Below, piece after piece: positions 35,261 through 44,003 of a stretch of 64,000 nucleotides of DNA. Under the pieces are notes generated by a model that worked only from the letters and a program-made list of their open reading frames with translations, did not search any database and was not told the DNA's origin. The position numbers were made by a program, and so were the translations under genes. The stretch is from FEN-299 sp963727765 (lineage in GTDB: Bacteria; Acidobacteriota; Vicinamibacteria; Vicinamibacterales; Fen-181), in assembly GCA_963727765.1 (NCBI GenBank), contig CAVSGZ010000007.1:62001-126000 (forward strand). The letters run 5' to 3'. Positions within the stretch are counted from its first letter, which is position 1; every line of letters starts with the position of its first letter.

Positions 35261-38200
35261 ATGTTTGTCGACGTCTTCATTCGGCGCCCCGTCCTGACCG
35301 GCGTGTTCGCGGCCGTCATCGTCCTCGCCGGCGCCATCTCGATCCCCGTCCTGCCAGTCGCGCAGTTTCCCCAGCTGGCGGCGCCCCAGGTCAACGTCAG
35401 CACCGTCTACACGGGCGCCAACGCGGCCGTCGTCGAGACCGCGGTCACGCAGCCGCTGGAGCAGGCGATCAACGGCGTGCAGGGCATGACCTACATGACG
35501 TCGACCAGCGGGAACGACGGGTCGTGCACGATCACGGTCACCTTCGAGGTGACGCGCGATCCCGACCTGGCCGCCGTCGACGTGCAGAACCGGGTCAACA
35601 TCGCCTCCGGGCGGCTGCCCCCCGAGGTGAAGAACGTCGGCGTCACGGTGAGCAAGTCGTCGAGCGGGTTCGTCTTCGGCGCCGCCATCTACTCGGACAA
35701 CGGGCAGTACGACCCGCTGTTCATGAGCAACTATGCCGATGTCTACATCCGCGACGCGCTCAAGCGGGTCAACGGCGTCGCCGACGCGCTCATCTTCGGC
35801 GAGCGGAAGTACTCGATGCGGCTGTGGCTCGACGCCGACCGGCTGGCCAGCCGGCAGCTGACGGCCGACGACGTGGTCCGCGCCCTGAGTGATCAGAACG
35901 TCCAGGTGGCGGCCGGGCAGGTCGGGCAGCCGCCCGCCCGCCCCGGCCAGGCCTACCAGATCAGCGTGCGCGCCACGGGCCGGATGACCGACCCGCGGGA
36001 GTTCGAGGACATCATCCTCAAGCGCGGCACCGGGGGCGACCTGGTGCGCGTCAAGGACGTCGGCCGCGCGGAACTGGGCGCCGAGAGCTACACCTCGGAA
36101 CTGCGGTTCAACGGCAAGCAGGCGGTCGGCTTCGGCATCACCCAACTACCCACGGCCAACGCCCTCACCGTCTACCGCGACGCGACGGCCGAGCTCCAGC
36201 GCCTCTCGAAACGGTTCCCTCCCGGGATGAAGTACGAGCTGGCCTTCGACAACACGATCATCGTGACCGAGTCGATCCGCGAGGTGCTCATCACGCTGCT
36301 CGAGGCGATCGGCCTGGTCGTGCTCGTGATGTTCCTGTTCCTGCAGGACTGGCGCGCCACGGTCATCCCGACCATCACCATCCCGGTCTCGCTCATCGGC
36401 ACCTTCGCCTTCGCGCGGCTCCTCAACTTCTCGATCAACACGCTGACGCTGTTCGGCATCACGCTGGCCACGGGCCTCGTCGTGGATGACGCAATCGTGG
36501 TGGTGGAGAACGTGCAGCGGCACCTGCACGAGTACGGGAAGAGCGCGCGCGAGGCGGCGTCGGAGGCGATGGCGGAGGTGGTCGGCCCCGTGATCGCCAC
36601 CGCGCTCGTGCTGGCCGCCGTCTTCGTGCCGGTCGCGCTGTTCCCGGGGACCACCGGACGGCTCTACCAGCAGTTCGCGCTGACGATCGCCTTCTCGGTC
36701 CTCATCTCGGCGTTCAACGCGCTGACGCTCACCCCGGCGCTCTCGGCGCTGCTGCTGAGGAGCGAGCGCGCGCCGAGCAGGTTCTTCAAGCCGATCAACT
36801 GGGCCATCGACAGCGGCACGAAGACCTTCGTGGCCGTCGTGCGGCTCCTCATCAGGCACAGGGTCCCGGTGATCGGCGTGTTCGTTCTCGGCCTCTTCCT
36901 GACCTGGTTCGCGTGGACGCACGTTCCGACCGGGTTCGTCCCGGACGAAGACCCGGGCCTCTTCTACGTCACCGTCCAGGGGCCAAGCGGGGCGTCGCTC
37001 GGCTACACCTCGGAGGTGACCAGGCAGGTCGAGAAGATCCTCTTCGACAACGAGGAGATCAACGGCGTCTTCTGCGTCAACGGGTTCAGCTTCTTCGGGG
37101 CCGGCAGCAACCGGGCGACGATGTTCGTGCGTTTGCGGCCGTTCGGCGAGCGCCCCGGCGAAGAGCACTCGGCGATGGCGGTCATCCAGCGGCTCTACCG
37201 CCAGTTCGGCAAGGTGACCGGCGCGGTGGTGGTGCCGTTCCTGCCGCCCCCCATCCAGGGAATCGGCCGGTTCGGCGGCTTCCAGTTCGAGGTGCTCGAC
37301 GAAACCAACGGCCCGATCGAAGACCTTGCGGCCGCCACCACCTCGCTGACCGCGACGGGCAACCACACGCCGGGCCTGATGGGCCTGCTCAATTCGTTCA
37401 CGGTCGACGATCCCCAGCTGACGGTGACGGTGGACCGGGAGAAACTGCAGGCGCTCGGCCTGAAGTTCGGCGATGTCGCCGGCACCCTGCAGACGCTGAT
37501 GGGGTCGAACTACGTCAACGACTTCGACTTCAACAACCGCTCCTACCGCGTCTACGTCCAGGCCGACCGCGACTTCCGGAGCGAGCCGGGCGACATCGGC
37601 CGCTACTACGTCCGCACGCCCGGCGGGCAGATGGTGCGCCTCGACTCGGTGGTGAAGGTGAAGCTGGGCACGGCGCCGCAGGTCATCAACCACTTCAACC
37701 TGTTCCGGTCCACCGAGATCAACGGGCGCTCGGCGCCGGGTTTCAGCTCAGGCCAGGCGCTGCAGTCGATGGAGACGCTGGCGCGGCAAACGCTGCCGAG
37801 CGGCATGACGTTCGCGTGGGCCGGGCTGTCACTCGAAGAAATCCAGTCGGGCGGGCAGGCGGCGGCGATCTTCGGTCTCGGCCTGCTGCTCGTGTACCTC
37901 ACCCTGGCGGGGCAGTACGAGAGCCTGGTCCTGCCGTTCATCATCCTGCTTTCGGTGCCGCTGGCCGTGCTGGGCGCGCTGGGCGCCCAGTGGATTCGCG
38001 GTCTCATCAACGACGTCTACTGCCAGATCGGCCTGGTCATGCTCATCGGACTCGCGGCGAAGAACGGGATCCTCGTCGTCGAGTTCGCCGAGCAGCTGAG
38101 GGAGCGCGGGCTCAGCATCCCCGAGGCGGCCGTCGAAGCGGCGCGGATCCGGCTGCGGCCGATCCTGATGACCTCGTTCGCCTTCATCCTGGGCGTGATG

Positions 38201-38404
38201 CCGCTCGTGTTCGCGACCGGCGCCGGCCGGGCATCACGCCACTCGGTCGGCACCTCGGTGGCCGGCGGCATGCTGTTCTCCACCATGCTCAACGTCGTGA
38301 TCATCCCCGTCCTCTACGTGGTCGTCCGCAGCATCGGCAGCGGCGGTGGCAGCCGCTCTGCCGTCCGCCCCGAGGCGGGCAGCGGGGGAGGCCACCATGC
38401 CTAG
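35261..38404 (+). CDS. RND multidrug efflux permease (HAE-1, AcrB-like)
   Basis: 1047 residues, standard HAE-1 length. N-terminal helix FIRRPVLTGVFAAVIVLAG, two large periplasmic loops, 12 membrane helices. The proton-relay residues are there: Asp-Asp in TGLVVDDAIVVVEN (TM4) and Lys in GLAAKNGILVVEFAEQ (TM10). It exports hydrophobic compounds with the adaptor and channel encoded on either side. The stop overlaps the channel start by eight bases. No regulator gene is adjacent. Confidence 0.95.
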   Translation: MFVDVFIRRPVLTGVFAAVIVLAGAISIPVLPVAQFPQLAAPQVNVSTVYTGANAAVVETAVTQPLEQAINGVQGMTYMTSTSGNDGSCTITVTFEVTRDPDLAAVDVQNRVNIASGRLPPEVKNVGVTVSKSSSGFVFGAAIYSDNGQYDPLFMSNYADVYIRDALKRVNGVADALIFGERKYSMRLWLDADRLASRQLTADDVVRALSDQNVQVAAGQVGQPPARPGQAYQISVRATGRMTDPREFEDIILKRGTGGDLVRVKDVGRAELGAESYTSELRFNGKQAVGFGITQLPTANALTVYRDATAELQRLSKRFPPGMKYELAFDNTIIVTESIREVLITLLEAIGLVVLVMFLFLQDWRATVIPTITIPVSLIGTFAFARLLNFSINTLTLFGITLATGLVVDDAIVVVENVQRHLHEYGKSAREAASEAMAEVVGPVIATALVLAAVFVPVALFPGTTGRLYQQFALTIAFSVLISAFNALTLTPALSALLLRSERAPSRFFKPINWAIDSGTKTFVAVVRLLIRHRVPVIGVFVLGLFLTWFAWTHVPTGFVPDEDPGLFYVTVQGPSGASLGYTSEVTRQVEKILFDNEEINGVFCVNGFSFFGAGSNRATMFVRLRPFGERPGEEHSAMAVIQRLYRQFGKVTGAVVVPFLPPPIQGIGRFGGFQFEVLDETNGPIEDLAAATTSLTATGNHTPGLMGLLNSFTVDDPQLTVTVDREKLQALGLKFGDVAGTLQTLMGSNYVNDFDFNNRSYRVYVQADRDFRSEPGDIGRYYVRTPGGQMVRLDSVVKVKLGTAPQVINHFNLFRSTEINGRSAPGFSSGQALQSMETLARQTLPSGMTFAWAGLSLEEIQSGGQAAAIFGLGLLLVYLTLAGQYESLVLPFIILLSVPLAVLGALGAQWIRGLINDVYCQIGLVMLIGLAAKNGILVVEFAEQLRERGLSIPEAAVEAARIRLRPILMTSFAFILGVMPLVFATGAGRASRHSVGTSVAGGMLFSTMLNVVIIPVLYVVVRSIGSGGGSRSAVRPEAGSGGGHHA

Positions 38405-39731
38405 GCTTCCGCTCATGCTGCGGCGCGGTGCGCTCTCACTGGCCCTGATGGCCGTGCCGGTGGCCGGCGCCGCGCAGGCACCGCAGGCCGCGCCGCCGCC
38501 GGCCGCGACGATCGCGCCGCCCGGCATGGTGCGCGTGACCTTCCAGCAGGCCATCACGATGGCCGTCGAGCGCAACCCGTCGGTGGCGCAGGCGGCGCAG
38601 GGGATCCTCCAGGCACAGGCGCTGCTGAACCAGGCGACCTCGCTCGCCAGGCCGAACGTGGTCGGGGGCGTGGCGGCCACGTTTCTCAGCCAGAGCGAGG
38701 TACTGAATGGCGTCGTGGCCACGACGGCGAACCAGGCGGCGGGCACGCTCACCTTCTCCGCACCGCTCATTGCCCCCGTCCAGTGGGCGCTGCGGGTGCA
38801 GGCCTCCGACTCCAAGCGCGTCGCCGAGCTGGCAGCGGCTGACGTGCGGAAGCAGGTGGCGGTGTCGACGGCCCAGGCCTGCCTGGCGATCGTCGCGCTG
38901 CGCCAGGTGCTCGATGCCGATCTCCGCGCCCGCGACGTGGCCAGTGCCCACTACGAGGACACGAAGGAGCGGCGGTTGGCCGGGGCCAGTTCCCGACTGA
39001 ACGAGTTGCGCGCGCAGCAGTCGCTGTCGGCCGACCAAGCGCTGGTCGAAGCGTCGCAGGCGGATCTGTACCGTGCTCAGGAAGCGCTCGGCGTCCTGCT
39101 GGCCGCGGAAGGGCCGGCCGATCTCGCCGACGAGCCCGTGCTCGCTGTACCGCCGTCGATCGACGCTGCGGTCGGGGCGCTGGCGTCGACGCGCACGGAC
39201 CTGCGGTTGCTGTCGGGGCGTGAGCAGGCGGCCTCCCGCGTTCTCAGCGACAGCTGGAAGGACTGGTTGCCGTCAGTGAACGGCATGTTCACGCCGCAGG
39301 TCGAGGCACCGACGGCACTGTATCAGCCGAAGTTCAGCTGGATGGCGCAGGTCGTCGCGACCGTTCCCGTGTTCGACTTTGGTAACCGCAGTGCCCGAAA
39401 GGCCGAACGACAGGTCAACCTGAACGAGGTCAAGATCACCGAGGAGGCGACCGTTCGGCAGGCGCGGTCGGACGTGCGCACGGCGCGTGAGGCGCTCGAC
39501 GCGGCCGAGCGCGCGCTCGGCTTTGCCAGAGACGCCGCCAGCCAGGCCCACCAGGTGGTGGAGATGGTCCTCGTGTCATTCCACGTCGGCGCCTCGACCA
39601 ACATCGAGGTAATCGACGCGCAGCGCGTGGCGCTCGATGCCGACACGGCGGTCGCGATGGCCGACCACGACGTGCGTCAGGCCAGGCTCAACCTGCTCGT
39701 TGCTTTGGGGTTGTTCCCCGGAAAACCGTAG
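38397..39731 (+). CDS. TolC-like outer-membrane efflux channel
   Basis: 444 residues from ATG 38397 (GGGAGG just upstream), overlapping the pump stop. A signal peptide (LSLALMAVPVAGAAQA) precedes two repeated coiled-coil halves typical of TolC/OprM: MAVERNPSVAQAAQGILQAQ and, in the second half, ASTNIEVIDAQRVALDADTAVAM. No lipobox Cys. Third part of a complete tripartite efflux system. Confidence 0.92.
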   Translation: MPRLPLMLRRGALSLALMAVPVAGAAQAPQAAPPPAATIAPPGMVRVTFQQAITMAVERNPSVAQAAQGILQAQALLNQATSLARPNVVGGVAATFLSQSEVLNGVVATTANQAAGTLTFSAPLIAPVQWALRVQASDSKRVAELAAADVRKQVAVSTAQACLAIVALRQVLDADLRARDVASAHYEDTKERRLAGASSRLNELRAQQSLSADQALVEASQADLYRAQEALGVLLAAEGPADLADEPVLAVPPSIDAAVGALASTRTDLRLLSGREQAASRVLSDSWKDWLPSVNGMFTPQVEAPTALYQPKFSWMAQVVATVPVFDFGNRSARKAERQVNLNEVKITEEATVRQARSDVRTAREALDAAERALGFARDAASQAHQVVEMVLVSFHVGASTNIEVIDAQRVALDADTAVAMADHDVRQARLNLLVALGLFPGKP

Positions 39732-39783
39732 GGCCTGCCGGGCGGACGGGCCCTTCCTCTGTCGGGCCCGCCGCCGAAGCGCC

Positions 39784-40197
39784 CTAGATGTCGTCCTCGG
39801 TCGGGCGATCGGGTCCGGTCGCGGTCGTGGGCGCTCGCTGTGATCCTGAGGCGGGCGGTTTCTGCGGTCCCGGCGCAGGCGAGGCGGCCGTCGCGGCCGG
39901 GGTTGTTGCCTGGCGCTTCTTGGTCGTCGGCTTCCGGTTTCGCTTCCGGGGCAACGTCACCACTTCGACAATCATCTGACGTGGGATGAACGAGAGGCCG
40001 CGCAGGTTGTGGTCGTCGCCCTCCTCGCTCGCCAGCGTCACGCCCTGCTGGTCGTCCACCAGCAGGAGGCCGTACGTGGTGTAGCGGGCCGGATGGTGGA
40101 ACTGGGTCCGCACCTCGTTCAAGTCGTATTCCACCACGGCCGTAGCCTTGGCATCGTCCCACACCACGGCGACGAGCGAATGAGTCGATTCCTTCAC
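39784..40197 (-). CDS. Hypothetical protein with Lys/Pro/Ala-rich tail
   Basis: 137 residues from a GTG start (GGGAG five bases upstream). The N-terminal 80 residues form a compact, probably beta-rich domain (LVAVVWDDAKATAVVEYDL, YTTYGLLLVDDQQGVTLASE). The C-terminus is low-complexity (RKRNRKPTTKKRQ, then Pro/Ala/Thr). No family recognised. Convergent with the efflux operon. Confidence 0.55.
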   Translation of the reverse strand: MKESTHSLVAVVWDDAKATAVVEYDLNEVRTQFHHPARYTTYGLLLVDDQQGVTLASEEGDDHNLRGLSFIPRQMIVEVVTLPRKRNRKPTTKKRQATTPAATAASPAPGPQKPPASGSQRAPTTATGPDRPTEDDI

Positions 40198-40346
40198 ATG
40201 TGCTCCCGGGAGCCAGGCACAAGAGCCGTGCTGTTACATCCCTTGGACGCACTCTACCACGCCTGACAGGCCTTCGACACACCGGCCCCGGCGACCCGGT
40301 GCGACCGATGGCCGGGCCGGACCCTGCCCCAGGGGCTCGTGATGCG

Positions 40347-40844
40347 CTAAGCCTCATCGGCACAATCAGTTAACGTCTGTTCTGACAAGGCGACGTGGCT
40401 CTGGCTGGCGATGTCGTCGAAATGGACGAACACCTTGCTGCCCCCCACTTGTCCGAGCGGGATACGGACGACCTCCGACTCCCCGGCCACTAGCCACCGG
40501 TCGACGAACCGCCGGACTTGCTCGCCTCCGGAGTCGGTCTCCATACGTACGCGGGTCAACCGCAGGCGGTGGGGGCCGCGATTGGTGATGGTGGTCTTCG
40601 AGACGAACGGCCGAGGCGGCTCACCGGCCGCAGGCGGCTCGGTGTTCGTGCAGTTCACCGTCCGGCACTCGATCTGCGGCACGACCGACAACGCGTAGGT
40701 CTTCCACGCCGTCTCGACCATCTCCCTGGTCGTCGACACCATCTCCTGCGTCGTCCCGAGCAGACGGCGGATGGTCCAGGCGTAGTACGCTGAGACCAGG
40801 ATGAGCGCGCCGGTCAGGATGGCCAACCAGGTAATCGGGTTCAT
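40347..40844 (-). CDS. Hypothetical membrane-anchored protein
   Basis: 165 residues; ATG 40844 with GGAGG six bases upstream. One N-terminal membrane helix (ITWLAILTGALILVSAYYAW), a short coiled segment (TTQEMVSTTREMVETAW) and a C-terminal domain with alternating beta strands (TTITNRGPHRLRLTRVRME, KVFVHFDD). The layout resembles small envelope proteins of unknown function. No homologue recognised. Confidence 0.6.
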   Translation of the reverse strand: MNPITWLAILTGALILVSAYYAWTIRRLLGTTQEMVSTTREMVETAWKTYALSVVPQIECRTVNCTNTEPPAAGEPPRPFVSKTTITNRGPHRLRLTRVRMETDSGGEQVRRFVDRWLVAGESEVVRIPLGQVGGSKVFVHFDDIASQSHVALSEQTLTDCADEA

Positions 40845-40984
40845 CGCCTGCCTCCGCTGGCTACCGGGTGAGCGGTGCTTGACGCCGCCCGCCAGCCACC
40901 TGCATCATCCGGCACGCACGTGACCAGTCGAGTATATCTTCGTCGGGCCAGCCACGACACCACGGATGCGAGGAGGGCACGCTC

Positions 40985-41956
40985 ATGAGAGCCATCGTCT
41001 ATCACCGCTACGGTTCGCCCGACGTCCTGGAACTGGCCGAGGTCGAGATGCCGACGCCGGCGGACGGTGAAGTGCTGGTCAAGGTGCGGGCGGCTTCCGT
41101 CAATCCCCTCGACTGGCACTTCATGAGGGGTGCGCCGTACTTCCTTCGCCTGATGAGCGGATGGCGCAGGCCAAAGGTGGCGCGGCTCGGCACCGACGTG
41201 GCTGGCCAGGTGGAAGCGGTTGGCAGGAACGTCACCGAGTTCAAACCTGGCGACGAGGTGTTCGGCTCGTGCCGCGGGGCTTTTGCAGAGTATGCGTGCA
41301 CGCCCGAATCGGCGCTGGTTCGAAGGCCTGGGGGCGTCACGTTCGAGCAGGCCGCGGCGGTGCCGGTGACTGCGTTCACCGCGCTGCAGTGTCTTCGTGA
41401 CCGTGGACGGATTCAGCCCGGGCAGCAGGTCCTCATCAACGGCGCCGCCGGCGGCGTCGGCACGCTCGCCGTGCAGGTTGCGAAAGCGCTCGGCGCGGAG
41501 GTGACAGGCGTGTGCAGCACCAGGAACGTTGAAATGGTCCGGTCGCTCGGCGCCGACCACGTCATCGACTATACGCGGGAGGACTTCACCAGGGGCGGCC
41601 CTCGATACGACGTGATTCTCGACCTCGTGACGAATCACTCGTTGTCCGCCTGCAGGCGCGTGCTGAAACCCGGCGGAACCTACCTCATGGTCGGAGGGGC
41701 GGACAACGGGTTGGTCGCTGTCGTTGCTGTCTCGATCCAGGCCGTGGTGCTGTCCTGGTTCACGGGCCAGACGCTGGGCCTGATGCTGGCCAAGCGCAGC
41801 AAGCAGGACCTCGTCGCGATTGCCGCGCTCATGGAGGCAGGGAAGGTGATGCCGGTGATCGACCGGCGGTACGCGCTCGCCGACGTCCCCGCGGCGATTC
41901 GCTACCTCGAAGAAGGGCATGCGAGAGGGAAGGTCGTCATCACGGTGGCGGCCTGA
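40985..41956 (+). CDS. Zinc-independent NAD(P)H:quinone oxidoreductase-like MDR protein
   Basis: 323 residues of the medium-chain reductase fold: N-terminal GroES-like part (PTPADGEVLVKVRAASVNPLDW), NAD(P)-binding AAGGVGTLAVQVAKALGAEV, and the C-terminal AIRYLEEGHARGKVVI signature of the quinone oxidoreductase/zeta-crystallin branch. No zinc ligands. AGGAGG precedes the ATG. It may reduce quinones or enones; the substrate is not visible. Confidence 0.88.
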   Translation: MRAIVYHRYGSPDVLELAEVEMPTPADGEVLVKVRAASVNPLDWHFMRGAPYFLRLMSGWRRPKVARLGTDVAGQVEAVGRNVTEFKPGDEVFGSCRGAFAEYACTPESALVRRPGGVTFEQAAAVPVTAFTALQCLRDRGRIQPGQQVLINGAAGGVGTLAVQVAKALGAEVTGVCSTRNVEMVRSLGADHVIDYTREDFTRGGPRYDVILDLVTNHSLSACRRVLKPGGTYLMVGGADNGLVAVVAVSIQAVVLSWFTGQTLGLMLAKRSKQDLVAIAALMEAGKVMPVIDRRYALADVPAAIRYLEEGHARGKVVITVAA

Positions 41957-41961
41957 ACGTC

Positions 41962-42306
41962 TCAGCGCTCGCCGTCGATGTACGCCGCGATTTGCTCGCG
42001 GCTCCACCCGTGGTCGTCATTCAGATGGATGATCAGCGAGTCGAGAAAGTGCTGCTTGATGCACCCCGGTTCGGGGCACCTGCGGACGCGGTCGTCCAGG
42101 CAGTTGAAGAACTTGTAGAGGCCCTTCGGGCGGATCCCAGTGGCGTCAGCGGGAAGTCGGTAGACCCCCTCGTAGGCCGCGCCGAATGCGTCGGATCGGT
42201 CCCGGCCCTCGAAGTAGGCCCCGAACATCTGGTGCGGCCGGTGGCGGGATCCGTCGCGAATCGCCGCCGCGAGTTCGTGTTCGTCGGGACGGACGGGTCT
42301 GGTCAT
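41962..42306 (-). CDS. Hypothetical protein with CxxxxC motif
   Basis: 114 residues from ATG 42306, chosen over an ATG at 42333 because AAGGAGG lies eight bases before it. Conserved-looking features are FFNCLDDRVRRCPEPGCIKQHF (three Cys plus a His, a possible metal site) and a C-terminal helical part with LNDDHGWSREQIAAYID. I do not recognise the family. It may be a small metal-binding or nucleic-acid-binding protein. Confidence 0.55.
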   Translation of the reverse strand: MTRPVRPDEHELAAAIRDGSRHRPHQMFGAYFEGRDRSDAFGAAYEGVYRLPADATGIRPKGLYKFFNCLDDRVRRCPEPGCIKQHFLDSLIIHLNDDHGWSREQIAAYIDGER

Positions 42307-42519
42307 TTTCGCCTCCTCCTTGATCTCCGACAATCATAGGACGAGTTTGCGAGCTCGGAGGTTCGCTTTCGCGCCAGTGCTGAGGCCCCGTGAGGTAGTT
42401 TACCGCGACGCTGCCGACCGTCCCTCCGCCCTCCATCGGTGTCTAAGAGAGTAGGGGGCCGCGTCGAGCATCGAGGGTCACCCCGCCCGTATGGTCAGTC
42501 GCCTGGACAGGAGGCCATG

Positions 42520-42633
42520 ATGGTCAGGACCAATCGGTCACCCCTCATCACCCTGGGATGGCAGACCTGGTCGATTGTCGCGATCGTGTTCGCGCTCGTG
42601 ATCGCGGCGGCGGCGTACCTGCTGCTCGGCTGA
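42520..42633 (+). CDS. Tiny single-helix membrane protein
   Basis: A 37-residue ORF: a basic N-terminus and one membrane helix (TWSIVAIVFALVIAAAAYLLLG). AGGAGG seven bases before ATG 42520 gives it a better start than most small ORFs. The ATG at 42517 is an alternative. Function unknown. Confidence 0.4.
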   Translation: MVRTNRSPLITLGWQTWSIVAIVFALVIAAAAYLLLG

Positions 42634-42644
42634 GGGCGCTTCCC

Positions 42645-43686
42645 TCACTGTCTCTCGAGAGCACCGCGATAGGGGATGACCTGTCCCGGCTCGACCGTCA
42701 CGTCCCACTCCATCGGACGGTAGCCGTCATGCTGGATCGCGATCCGGTGCTGACCCGGTTCGAGCGTCAACGGTTCGCTGCTCGGCCCGAAGTTCCCAAC
42801 GACCCCGACGTACTGCCCATCCACGAACAGATTCGCATCGGCGGGCTGAATGTCGAAGCTCGCGCCGCCGTAACTCGGCGTCGAAGAATTCGGCAGCGGC
42901 TGGTAGTCGGCGTAGGTGTCGACGCCGAACACGGTCGGCTCGTAGCCGCCGAGGTAAACCCAGGGATACGGCACGGGGTAGCCGCACCACAGGCCGAACC
43001 CCAGGCTCAGCCACGGGGAGAACACGTAGTAGGGCCGGGCGAAGCGGTAGGGGTTGTACGGCACCCAGCCGTACGGGCGGAAATACGCGCGCGAGAAGTA
43101 GGGGCGGATCATGCTCGAGTAGCCGCCATAGCCACGGTAGCCAGCCGACGCATAACCGTATCCGCGGCCGCCGCGATCGGCCGGCGAATTGTAACGGGGC
43201 ACCGCTGCGCCACCCCTGTAGGAGCTGTTGCCGTAGGTCCGGGGCACCGAGGCTCCGGCCCGGTAGGATGTGTTGCCGTAGGTTCGGGGCACCGCTGCGC
43301 CGCCCCTGTAGGAGCTGTTGCCGTAAGTCCGGGGCACCGCCATGCCCGCGCGGGCGGAAGCGTTGCCGTATGACCGCGTCAGTGCCTGCGACCCGGAGTA
43401 GGAGCGATTCCCGGAGGCCCGAGGGAGCGCCTGCGCTGAATACGAGCGACTCCCGGACGTCCGTGACATGGTCCGCGGCGCCGAGTACCGAGGCGCGAGG
43501 CGAACTCTGCCGGGGCTGCGCTGACGTTCCACGCGACGATTGGTGCGGCGCAGACTGACCAGACGAGGCATGCCCGCCGCCACGCGGCTGTCCGCTGTTC
43601 CGGTGAGCCTGCGCGGCAACCGGCGAGGCGCCCACGCTCATGGCAACCACGATGACGGCCGATGCGAGCGAGAATGTGTGCTTCAT
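42645..43686 (-). CDS. Secreted Tyr/Gly-rich PEGA-domain protein, frameshifted
   Basis: ATG 43686 opens a signal peptide (MKHTFSLASAVIVVAMSVGA) and a Ser/Gln-rich stretch. Somewhere in 43490-43530 the coding signal moves one frame (one extra base). Then follow TYGNSSYRGGA repeats, a Tyr/Trp/Pro-rich part (SRAYFRPYGWVPYNPYRF) and a C-terminal PEGA-like beta domain (ASFDIQPADANLFVDGQYVG and RIAIQHDGYRPMEWDV). PEGA domains sit on many envelope proteins. The repaired length is about 346 residues. Function unknown; surface or periplasmic. Confidence 0.62.
43201..43335. repeat. Three tandem 45-bp units inside the PEGA gene
   Basis: Units at 43201, 43246 and 43291 encode near-identical 15-residue blocks (VPRTYGNSSYRGGA type). 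Units 1 and 3 are closer to each other than to unit 2. Probably a recently expanded coding repeat. Confidence 0.75.
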
Positions 43687-44003
43687 AGGATTCCCTCGTT
43701 GTCGACCGAGGCCTGCGCCAGGTGTCCGACGCCACTTGCTATCGCAACCACGATGCCAACGCGGATTGCATAGTTCTCTGGGAGTTTCCAGCGGATGGCC
43801 AGGCCCGACGACGAGAACGTCCCCAATCGAGGACATCGATCGTTCGCAGCCTGGTCTGTGGTAGGAGACATTGCGGGGGATTTTCCCTTGGCCCGGAAAT
43901 TGATCTTGCTCGAATGCGGTGGCTCGCTCCATTCTGGAGGACGAGCCAGTCTGTCACCGGAAGCGGAGTGCGGGACTAACAGCAGACAAGATAGCGAGGT
44001 CGT
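43687..44003. promoter_or_regulatory. Divergent intergenic region with leader hairpin
   Basis: 317 bases between the PEGA gene and the gene at 44004. At 43920-43948 TGGCTCG-CTCC pairs with GGAG-(GA)-CGAGCCA, an 11-bp stem with a 2-base bulge and a 5-base loop. It lies 56 bases before the downstream start, a suitable place for a leader or operator element. Nothing else stands out. Confidence 0.35.

Noticed and set aside
43201..43335. Possible CRISPR-like array
   Set aside because: Units are contiguous, without spacers, and encode an in-frame peptide repeat.
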